Shown here piece by piece: positions 47,602 to 55,168 of a DNA stretch of 64,000 nucleotides (position 1 is the first letter of the stretch; every line of letters begins with the position of its first letter). The stretch covers positions 124,001 through 188,000 of the forward strand of contig NZ_JAMQJY010000004.1 in assembly GCF_023703085.1 (NCBI RefSeq). The letters are read 5' to 3'. The position numbers were made by a program, and so were the translations under genes. Source of the DNA: Alkalicoccobacillus plakortidis (GTDB lineage: Bacteria > Bacillota > Bacilli > Bacillales > Bacillaceae_D). Under the pieces are notes generated by a model that saw nothing but the letters and a program-made list of their open reading frames with translations, did not search any database and was not told the origin of the DNA.

Positions 47602-47988
47602 TTGAACGAGAACTGTGTATTTTGTTACCCAAATATAGAGACAGACAAGCAAATCATTTTTAGTCATTCGAGCTGTATGTTTTTGCAGTTGAAGTCCGCT
47701 CAGAGAGAGGGTGTAGCTTTGAATGGGGCTGGTGTCATTGTTCCAAAACAACATCGAGAGACGGTATTCGATTTAACATCTCAGGAATGGGAGGATACCT
47801 TTGAATTACTTAAGCAAGTAAAGAACTGGCTCGATACAACATTACAACCTGCTGGCTATAACATTGGCTGGAATTGTGGAAGTGTCGCCGGACAGCATAT
47901 CCCCCACGCTCACATGCATGTGTTACCACGATATGAACATGAAGAAATGGCGGGGAAAGGAATTCGCTATCTGTTTAAAAACCAATAA
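47602..47988 (+). CDS. HIT family nucleotide hydrolase/transferase
   Basis: A 128-residue HIT protein. The histidine triad HIPHAHMHVLPRY is intact, and an N-terminal CVFCYP provides a zinc-type Cys pair. It cleaves dinucleoside polyphosphates or adenylated compounds. TTG at 47602 with AGGAGGG upstream is chosen over an earlier ATG at 47560. It starts a closely packed group with the nitrilase-fold and three GNAT genes. Confidence 0.88.
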   Translation: MNENCVFCYPNIETDKQIIFSHSSCMFLQLKSAQREGVALNGAGVIVPKQHRETVFDLTSQEWEDTFELLKQVKNWLDTTLQPAGYNIGWNCGSVAGQHIPHAHMHVLPRYEHEEMAGKGIRYLFKNQ

Positions 47989-47998
47989 GAGGTGATAT

Positions 47999-48637
47999 AT
48001 GAACATCTTAATCATGCAGCCTAAGTTAGAGGAATCCATATTACAATTAGAAAAAGTATTAAAGAGTAACGCTAACGTTGATATGGTTATATTTCCTGAA
48101 GGGTATCTAAATGAAAATGTTGAACAAGCCTGTCAACTGGCAAAGGATACGAGAACCATCTTAGTAGGAGGCTATCGCCGGATGAGTGATCATCCAAAGG
48201 ATTATGCCGTTTTGATTGGGGCGGATGGCCATGTATGTATTGATCGTCAAAAGTACACAAAAACACAAATTGCAACTGTTGAAGGTTTGAGAATAGGGCA
48301 TATCTTATGTGATGAACTTTTGCTTCAAGGGTTAAAAAAGGAACCCAACCAGCTTCTTGATCTCATCGTTCATCCGATTGGTGTAGGCATGTATAGTATC
48401 GAGCAATTTAATGAATGGATAGGAAAAGCAAAAGAAATTGCTGTTAATCATCAAGTGATGGTGATCGGTGTAAGTCATGCCAATGGAATATTTAAAGGCG
48501 CGGATCAATCTATTCCAATTGCTTATTGTCTTAACTCAGATGGCGGCAGCGTGTTTGTAGCCCAAAATGATACTCGCACTCGTCTAGTGGATTTAACAAC
48601 AAAAAAAGTCTCTATTTTAGAGGAATTAACCCAATGA
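47999..48637 (+). CDS. Carbon-nitrogen hydrolase (nitrilase fold)
   Basis: A 212-residue member of the nitrilase superfamily. The catalytic Glu is in MVIFPEGYLNENV, the Lys in DRQKYTKTQIA, and the Cys in RIGHILCDELLL, so the triad appears complete. Shorter than the usual 260-280 residues. It probably hydrolyses a small amide. Overlaps the next GNAT gene by 4 bases (ATGA). Confidence 0.8.
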   Translation: MNILIMQPKLEESILQLEKVLKSNANVDMVIFPEGYLNENVEQACQLAKDTRTILVGGYRRMSDHPKDYAVLIGADGHVCIDRQKYTKTQIATVEGLRIGHILCDELLLQGLKKEPNQLLDLIVHPIGVGMYSIEQFNEWIGKAKEIAVNHQVMVIGVSHANGIFKGADQSIPIAYCLNSDGGSVFVAQNDTRTRLVDLTTKKVSILEELTQ

Positions 48638-49068
48638 TTCGACCGGCAGAAATGAAAGATGCTCCTGCGTTAGCGACGTTATGCCTTCAATTAGGCTATA
48701 TAGTCGATCGCGATTTAGCTGAAGTCCGCCTTGATCGAATGTTATCCAATAAAACTCACGGTATCTTTGTGAATGAAGAAGCAGATCACCTGATTTCAGG
48801 CTGGGCTCATGTCTATGGAAAATATCTTATTGAGTTAGAGTATGCTGAAATCGGAGGCATTGTGGTCGATCAAACAGTTAGAAGATCAGGAGTAGGCCAG
48901 AAGCTCATGATGGCATGTGAAGAATGGGCTCGTGCAAATGCTTTTACAGAAATGAGATTACGGTCAGGGTCACAAAGAAATGAGGCTCATATTTTTTATC
49001 ATCATTTAGGTTATGAACATACTCGTGATCAGAAAGTGTTTAGAAAGAAGTTTGAGGAGGTTGATTAG
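48634..49068 (+). CDS. GNAT family N-acetyltransferase
   Basis: A 144-residue GNAT: MIRPAEMKDAPALATLCLQLGY, core EIGGIVVDQTVRRSGVGQKLMMACEEWA, and HIFYHHLGYEHT. The start overlaps the nitrilase-fold stop and the end lies one base before the next GNAT start, so all are co-translated. Confidence 0.88.
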   Translation: MIRPAEMKDAPALATLCLQLGYIVDRDLAEVRLDRMLSNKTHGIFVNEEADHLISGWAHVYGKYLIELEYAEIGGIVVDQTVRRSGVGQKLMMACEEWARANAFTEMRLRSGSQRNEAHIFYHHLGYEHTRDQKVFRKKFEEVD

Positions 49069-49069
49069 T

Positions 49070-49603
49070 TTGCACTCAACAAACATCTCCTTACGTGAAT
49101 TCCGATACGATGATTGGAAGGCTATTAATCAATATGCGCGCCTGGCAAGTGTGAGTCAATACCAAGCATGGCGCGTGCAGACCGAGATTGACTCGCAGTC
49201 ATATCTGGTTCAACTTATACAAGATTCAGCCTGTGAACCAAGAAGTAGATATGCATTTGCAATCATCGAGAATGAGACACAATTCTGCATCGGATCGGCG
49301 GAACTAAACATTAGAGATCGACATAATAGGGTGGGAGAGTTGGCATATATTTTACATCCTAATTATTGGGGAAAGGGCTTTGCTACCGAAGCAGCAAAGC
49401 AAATGCTCTCGTATGGATTTTCTGAACAAAAGCTTCACCGTATATTTGCAACATGTGATCCTCGTAATATAAGTTCAGAGCGAGTGATGCAGAAGGTAGG
49501 TATGCAAAAGGAAGGTAAGCTGCGTGAAAACCTTCTGCTAGATGAAGGCTGGAGAGACTCGCTTATTTATAGCTTGCTGGAAAATGAAGTTAATTGCTTT
49601 TAA
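49070..49603 (+). CDS. GNAT acetyltransferase, RimJ/RimL type
   Basis: A 177-residue protein with ISLREFRYDDWKAINQYA, ELAYILHPNYWGKGFATEAAKQML and ISSERVMQKVGMQKEGKLREN, the full RimJ/RimL signature. TTG at 49070 has AGGAGG eight bases upstream; an upstream in-frame ATG would overlap the previous gene by 56 bases. Confidence 0.88.
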   Translation: MHSTNISLREFRYDDWKAINQYARLASVSQYQAWRVQTEIDSQSYLVQLIQDSACEPRSRYAFAIIENETQFCIGSAELNIRDRHNRVGELAYILHPNYWGKGFATEAAKQMLSYGFSEQKLHRIFATCDPRNISSERVMQKVGMQKEGKLRENLLLDEGWRDSLIYSLLENEVNCF

Positions 49604-49618
49604 GGGGGAGGAAACACC

Positions 49619-50467
49619 TTGTTTGAGATACGCAAACTAAACAAAGCTGAGCACGATTTTCTAAAAGAAATGCTCTACGAATCGATTTTTATTGACGAAT
49701 CAAAGAAACCACCATTAAAACAATTACTCGATACTAAAGATATGCTCAAATATCACATAAATTGGGGGAGGCCAGGAGACCAGGCGTTCATTGCTTTAAA
49801 TAGTGAGGATAAACCAGTGGGGGCGGTTTGGTTTAGACTTCTTCAAGGAGCAGATAAGGGATATGGCTATGTAGATGAATGCACACCAGAGCTTGGTATT
49901 GCAGTGAGTAAAGAGGGACGAGGCCAAGGCTTGGGACGTAAGTTAATGCGAGCATTAATGGAACAAGCTAAAATAGATGGGTTTCTTAAGCTCTCGCTCA
50001 GTGTGGACCCAGATAATATCAGTGCAGTAAAACTATATCAAAGCTTAGGATTTGTAGAAGTTGGAATGGAAGGAACATCGATTAGGATGGTCGCCAATGT
50101 AGGTGAGAGTTCGTTTATGAATATGATTCGAGAGCTTGAGGAAAGCCACTTACATCCTGATATTCGCAAGTCTAGTGAAAAGCTTGGACATATTTTAGCG
50201 GATAATTTTGTTGAAATTGGCTCGTCAGGTAGAATGTTCGGTAAAGAAGAGTGTCTAGCTGATGGAGTTAGCCCTGACGAGATGACGATTCATGATTTTG
50301 CGATGCGTCGTTTATCGGAGGGGATTGTATTAACAACCTATCAAATAATGAACAAAACAAATAATAGAAGAACCTTACGCAGCTCCATTTGGAAGCAGAT
50401 TGACGGACGCTGGCAACTCTATTTTCATCAGGGCACGATAAAGAGCTCTGAAACTGAATATCTCTGA
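49619..50467 (+). CDS. GNAT-DUF4440 (NTF2-like) fusion protein
   Basis: Two domains in 282 residues. Residues ~1-165 are a GNAT (LGIAVSKEGRGQGLGRKLMRALMEQAK, NISAVKLYQSLGFVEVG). Residues ~170-282 are a DUF4440/SnoaL-type NTF2-like barrel (FMNMIRELEESHLHPDIRKS, FVEIGSSGRMFGKEECL, SIWKQIDGRWQLYFHQGT). Usually these are separate proteins. The TTG start has GGGGGAGG upstream. It is the last gene of the group and is followed by repeat array 3. Confidence 0.82.
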   Translation: MFEIRKLNKAEHDFLKEMLYESIFIDESKKPPLKQLLDTKDMLKYHINWGRPGDQAFIALNSEDKPVGAVWFRLLQGADKGYGYVDECTPELGIAVSKEGRGQGLGRKLMRALMEQAKIDGFLKLSLSVDPDNISAVKLYQSLGFVEVGMEGTSIRMVANVGESSFMNMIRELEESHLHPDIRKSSEKLGHILADNFVEIGSSGRMFGKEECLADGVSPDEMTIHDFAMRRLSEGIVLTTYQIMNKTNNRRTLRSSIWKQIDGRWQLYFHQGTIKSSETEYL

Positions 50468-50477
50468 TCGGTTCTGG

Positions 50478-50812
50478 CAACTTTATCAATCAAGGGAAAA
50501 CCCCAGTAACAAGTAGGAACATAAAAGAACCAAGGCCTAATGGATCCTTACTAAGAAACAGAGCCACTTACGAAGAGGTGTTGTGGGTTCAGCAAGAGGA
50601 AGGCCAAGTTAACAAGAAAGAACATAAAAAAACCAAGACCGAATGGATCGTTACTAAGAAACAGAGCTAATTACGAAGAGATATTGAGGGTTCAGCAAGA
50701 GGAAGTCCTATTTAACAAGACCGAATGGAACTTCACTAAGAAACAAAATCTCTTACAAAGAGGTTTTTTGGATTCTGCATGAGAGAATCTAATTTAGCAA
50801 GAGTACAGTTCA
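50478..50812. repeat. Tandem array 3, ~20.5-bp half-units
   Basis: AAG-centred half-units start near 50550, 50570, 50591, 50611, 50632 and 50653, a mean step of about 20.5 bp. ACTAAGAAACA recurs at 50550, 50653 and 50735 (steps 103 and 82, i.e. about five and four half-units). Words CCAAG, GCAAGAGGAAG and AACAAGA link it to arrays 1 and 2. It lies between the GNAT-DUF4440 stop and the split hairpin at 50818. Confidence 0.75.
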
Positions 50813-50839
50813 AAAAACCAGGCGTAACAGACAATATAA

Positions 50840-52235
50840 GTAGAGTCCATATAATTGTGTAAAAGTAAAAATAAAAAAAGGCCAATGGCCCATCCTCGTG
50901 ATACACTATTTTCGCCAAGAAAATCATCAACAGGAGGAATGGGACATGACCCAATTTAATTTTAACGTAGATATGGATGTAATTAAAGAGGAATTAATCG
51001 GCTCAAATTTAAATGCCACCATTAAATCTTCGATTATTCTGATTCTCAATCAAATGATGGAACAGGAGCGCGATGAGTATCTGAAATCCAGCTCTTATGA
51101 ACGCACTGGAGATCGGGTTGATTATCGTAATGGGTACTATGAGAGAGATTATATGCTTTCAATTGGGAAGATCACTCTTAAGGTGCCTCGTTCGCGTAAT
51201 GGAAAGTTCTCTCCGTCTCTTTTTGAGCGCTATCAACGAACAGATCAAGCACTGATAGCAACGATGGTTGAAATGGTTGTCCAAGGGGTTTCAACACGCA
51301 AAGTGACTCAAGCGGTCGTGAAACTGTGCGGAGAAAATGTGTCTAAATCCTTTGTATCAAGTCTAACAGAAAGGTTAGATCCTTTCGTCAAAGAGTGGTC
51401 GAGTCGATCTTTAGTTGGAAAAGAATATCCTTATATCTATACTGATGCGCTTTATATTAAGGTACGCGAGTACCAAAAAGTCGTGTCCAAAGCAGTCTAC
51501 ATCGCTGTGGGCGTGAATGAAGATCACAAAAGAGAAATCATTGGTTTTCATATTACACATGATGAAACGAAAGCTGGATGGGAATCTTTCTTCGAAAGTC
51601 TTCAATCACGTGGGCTTTTATCTCCAAAACTCGTGATTTCAGATGCCCACAAAGGCTTAAAAGCAGCGATCCACGAAGCATTTACAGGCTCAAGTTGGCA
51701 GCGGTGCACCGTTCATTTTAAACGAAATATCTTTAGTGCCCTTCCAAAAAAAGAAACGGAAACGTTTCGCTCATTGGTTAAAGATATCTTTACTCGCCAA
51801 ACTCAAAAAGAAGCACGAGCCCTTTATCAAGAAATCGCATCCAATTACGAAGGACAGAAGAAGTATGAGAACGCGTTAAATAAACTTGAAGAAGGACTTG
51901 AAGATGCCATTCAATACATGAGTGAGCAGAAATCATATCATCCGTTACTGCGGAGCACAAACAACCTAGAGCGGTTGAATTCAGAGGTTCGCCGTAGAGA
52001 AGGAGTCATACGTATTTTCCCTAATCAACAATCTGCGTTCCGTTTGATTGGAGCGGTTCTGAAGGATTACGACGAATTGAGGTTGTGTAAGAGAAAGTAT
52101 TTGCCTGAAACGTGAAATGAAATAGAGGAGCCGACGGCTCCTCTACCCTAAACTGATAATGAAAACAAATTATTCATTAAGATCAAGACTTGAAAATAGT
52201 GACGAGGTATTTTACACATAAATTAGGACTTGACC
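50840..52235 (+). mobile_element. IS256-family insertion sequence
   Basis: A complete element of about 1396 bp: one transposase gene and imperfect terminal inverted repeats (left GTAGAGTCCATATAATTGTG, right complement GGTCAAGTCCTAATTTATGT, both followed by TAAAA). It is bordered by a 9-bp direct repeat ACAATATAA (50831-50839 and 52236-52244), the target duplication size expected of IS256 elements. An internal hairpin (GAGGAGCC-GAC-GGCTCCTC, 52125-52143) follows the transposase gene. Confidence 0.9.
50946..52115 (+). CDS. IS256 family transposase
   Basis: A 389-residue transposase (mutator type). The DDE residues are visible: Asp in PYIYTDALYIKVR, Asp in KLVISDAHKGLKAA, Glu in STNNLERLNSEVRRRE. 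The zinc-like C-x2-H motif WQRCTVHFKRNI is intact. ATG 50946 with AGGAGG upstream is chosen over an in-frame start at 50898. The frame is unbroken and both element ends are present, so it may be active. Confidence 0.93.
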   Translation: MTQFNFNVDMDVIKEELIGSNLNATIKSSIILILNQMMEQERDEYLKSSSYERTGDRVDYRNGYYERDYMLSIGKITLKVPRSRNGKFSPSLFERYQRTDQALIATMVEMVVQGVSTRKVTQAVVKLCGENVSKSFVSSLTERLDPFVKEWSSRSLVGKEYPYIYTDALYIKVREYQKVVSKAVYIAVGVNEDHKREIIGFHITHDETKAGWESFFESLQSRGLLSPKLVISDAHKGLKAAIHEAFTGSSWQRCTVHFKRNIFSALPKKETETFRSLVKDIFTRQTQKEARALYQEIASNYEGQKKYENALNKLEEGLEDAIQYMSEQKSYHPLLRSTNNLERLNSEVRRREGVIRIFPNQQSAFRLIGAVLKDYDELRLCKRKYLPET

Positions 52236-52273
52236 ACAATATAAATTGTCGTTACGCCTGGTTCATTTCCTAC

Positions 52274-54481
52274 TTAATTTTCTTTCTCAATCGACTTCTC
52301 TGCCATCTGCTTAGAAGGCCAAAATGCCCATTTTCCAAGTAAACTTGTAATAGCTGGCACAAGTAATGGTCGAACGATAAAGGTGTCTAGTAGTACACCA
52401 ATCGCTGTGATAAGACCGAATTGAACAAGAACTTGAATTGGAAGAGTTGTTAGAACAGCAAATGTTCCTGCTAGGATGACACCTGCTGAAGTAATAACAC
52501 CACCACTTTGTCCTACCCCTTCTCTTATCGCTTGTTTTAGCGGCAGACTTCGTTTCTTCTCCCAGATATTTGAGATCATGAAGATATTATAATCTTCACC
52601 AAGCGCCACAATAAATACAAAGGCATAGATAGGGATTAAAGCAGAAATTGACGGTACATCAAAACCATAGTGCAGTATCACCCAGCCAAGCCCAAGTGCA
52701 CTTGTATAGGAGATTAGAACTGTTGCAACTAAATAAAGCATAGCCGTGATTGATCGTAAATATAAAAGAAGTAAAATAGAGACGATCACAACAACCAACG
52801 CAATTATTTTCCCCTCGTCGGCTTCAATGATACTGCGTTGATCAACTTGTTCAGCGGTTTGACCGCCAATCCATACATCAGCTAACTGGTGTTGATCTTT
52901 GATTTCGATTGCACTCGCTTGAATAGCTTCAAGATCATCCATTGCTTCGTTACTATATGGATTCTCCTCTAATTCTATTTGATACATCACAATATCATCG
53001 TTTACTTCACTAACTTCTGGTTCCTCTACTTTATATACACCACTTAGGCTCTCTAAGTCCTCAGTTAAATCGACGTCTTCTCCTGCCACATCAAATACAA
53101 TTTGAACTGGCGCTAAATCACCGGAACCAAATGCATCAGTGATAAGAGCAAACCCTTCGCGGGAAGGTGTATCTTCTGGAAAAGAGGATAGGGTGTCATA
53201 AGAATATTGAACCTGTGTCACAAAGAACGAACTACCAATTAATAGAACGAGTGTAATAAGAATGGTTCGAATTGGCTTTTGGGCAGCAAACTGTCCAACA
53301 CTATGCCAAAAGCGCGATTGTTTATGAAGTTTCACTTTTTTTTTTTTTTCTTTGCTCGTTTGTGCTCCATTTCTTCCGTTCTTGGAACAAATGGGTAAAA
53401 TGCTGTTCGACCAATTAAGCTTAATAAAGCTGGTACTAATGTTAAGGATGAAATCATCATCACAAAGATTGATAATCCAAATGGAACAGCAAAGTTATGG
53501 ATCGTACCGTATTGTGAGACCAAAAGTGCCATAAGAGCAGAGACCACCGTTAATCCACTAACACCTATGACTCCAGCGGTATCAGATAAAGCGAGTCGAA
53601 TGGCCTTAAGTCGATTTTGTTCTTCATATAAAAATAGTCGGAATCTCGCAATTAAAAATAAGCAATAATCTGTGCCTGCTCCAAATAATAGAACGGTCAT
53701 AATGGCAATTCCTTGTGAATCATATGAGATGATTCCTGATTTCGCCATCCATCCGAGTATTGGAGTTGCTACTGCATAAGCCGCACCAACTGCAAGTAGT
53801 GGAACAAGCGGTAGGATAGGAGATCGGTAGATTATAAGTAGAAACACAAGTACTAATAGGACCGTTCCAATTAATAAGGAAACATCGGCGTCTGCAAATA
53901 ACTCCGTTGCATCTACACTTATACCCGCAGGACCAGTAGCTCTAGTGACTAACTCATTAGAATCTAGTGCTTGTTCGAATGGGTTTTCTCCTAAGATGTC
54001 GCTAGCTCTCTCTTCTAGTTCCGTCAGTCCAGCCTTTGTTTCATCAGCTGTTACGTTACTTTTAAAAAGAATGGCTTGTATAAATGTGGTGCCATCTTCA
54101 GAAATCATTTCTTGTAAGGCAGGGAGAGGGATTTCCTGATAAGGGACGGCCATCTCTTGTGCATTTAGTTCATTATCTGTGAGGCTTTGAGAAAGCTCCT
54201 GTATAGCTGTGATATCTTCCTCTTCTAAGCCTGATTCGCGGTACCAAGTAATGAGACCAGGAAGCCCATCACTATTCGGAAAATACTCCTCCATCGTGGC
54301 GGCAGCCTGAATAGAAGGTTGATCAGAAGGCAAAGGTTCTACGGTATCATCGGTATAATCACCAGATGCTGGTAGCAAGAGTTGAAAGCTGATAATAGCT
54401 AGAATCCAAATGCCTAATGTAATCCAAGCGGCCTTTTTTGCCAACAATCGCATGTGCGGTTTTTGTCAGTCCGTTTTTCAT
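52274..54481 (-). CDS. MmpL/RND-type membrane transporter, two frame breaks in A-runs
   Basis: An RND-superfamily exporter of about 735 residues with two sets of six helices, each preceded by a large outer loop. The motifs GAGTDYCLFLIARFR and ALGEDYNIFMISNIW mark the proton-relay helix in each half, as in MmpL and B. subtilis YdgH. The first true start is ATG 54481 (AAAGGAGACTAAC upstream). A six-A run near 54433 must lose one base and a 14-A run (T14 at 53336-53349) must gain one to give a single frame. Likely drug or lipid export. Its promoter carries two palindromes. Confidence 0.85.
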
Positions 54482-54509
54482 GTTAGTCTCCTTTAAATTT
54501 GTGATCATA

Positions 54510-54578
54510 CTTATCAATCGATAAGCTGAAGGTCTAATAGGGTTATATCATGATCATGCAAACTTATCAATTGATAAG
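54510..54578 (-). promoter_or_regulatory. mmpL promoter with twin palindromic operators
   Basis: CTTATCAATCGATAAG (54510-54525) and CTTATCAATTGATAAG (54563-54578). On the minus strand TTGATA (inside the upstream palindrome) is followed after 17 bases by TATAAC, so one operator covers the -35 and the other lies downstream of the start point. The regulator gene is not in the neighbourhood. Confidence 0.75.
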
Positions 54579-54713
54579 GTGTTGAGATGAATATAGAGGA
54601 TTAGTAAAATCACAACAGGGTTAGTAAATGAGTTCCACTCAATACTCTAGAAAGGGTCGCATCTGTCGATGTTATCTAGTATAATATTGGAAACAATCTT
54701 TAGGAGGTATCCA

Positions 54714-54906
54714 ATGTTCCATCCGATTCTTATGGGGTTTCTCATTGCTATGATTGTAGCGGTAGATGTATGGGCATTTGATCAGGATCAAAAAAGATGG
54801 GGCTTGGTTTAAAGCTTGGCCGAAGCCCGCAAAAATTATGGCTTTCATAGGCTTAACATTCGTTATGACCGTTTTTTGGTCAGCAGTTAATTGGAAGTAT
54901 GTATAA
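54714..54906 (+). CDS. Small two-helix membrane protein, frame broken
   Basis: A strong TTAGGAGGT precedes the ATG; TATAAT lies at 54680-54685. Translation stops after 32 codons, but removing one T from GCTTGG at 54808-54813 gives a coherent 63-residue protein: MFHPILMGFLIAMIVAVDVW, a charged turn DQDQKRWGWFKAWPKPAK, then IMAFIGLTFVMTVFWSAVNW and a stop at 54906. Two membrane helices, no known family. A good terminator follows directly. Confidence 0.65.
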
Positions 54907-54910
54907 TGGA

Positions 54911-54950
54911 AAAACGCCGGGTCCTACACTACAGGGCTGGCGTTTTTATT
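54911..54950 (+). terminator. Terminator after the 63-residue protein
   Basis: AAAACGCC / GGCGTTTT stem followed by TTATTTTT. Confidence 0.8.
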
Positions 54951-54992
54951 TTTAGTGAAAAAAATTATACTAAGTGTTAAGACTAAAGAGTG

Positions 54993-55168
54993 TATAATAA
55001 GATATTAGAATACATTCTCTAGATAAGTTATCATAGAGATTATTGGAAAGTAGGTGATTTGATGGTGGAGAGGCCGTAGTTAAAACCATTCAATTGAATA
55101 GCTTAACAGCAGGTTCTTTAGACTTAAAATCATTTACGGAGGTGAATCCCTTTTATTAAGGGAACTTA
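54993..55168 (+). promoter_or_regulatory. Promoter and long leader of the CNNM gene
   Basis: TATAAT at 54993-54998 implies a leader of about 165 nt before the TTG start at 55169. It holds ATTCAATTGAAT, and a small hairpin CCCTT-TTATT-AAGGG directly before the start. I do not recognise a riboswitch class in it. Confidence 0.4.

Larger units (their letters stand above)
50818..52261 (-). terminator. mmpL terminator hairpin split by the IS insertion
   Basis: Left piece 50818-50839 and right piece 52236-52261. With the IS and one target copy removed they form CCAGGCGTAAC-A-GACAAT / ATTGTC-GTTACGCCTGG, a 17-bp stem with one bulge and an ATAA loop. On the minus strand it is followed by TTTTTTG, so it was the terminator of the mmpL gene that ends at 52274. 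Confidence 0.85.
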
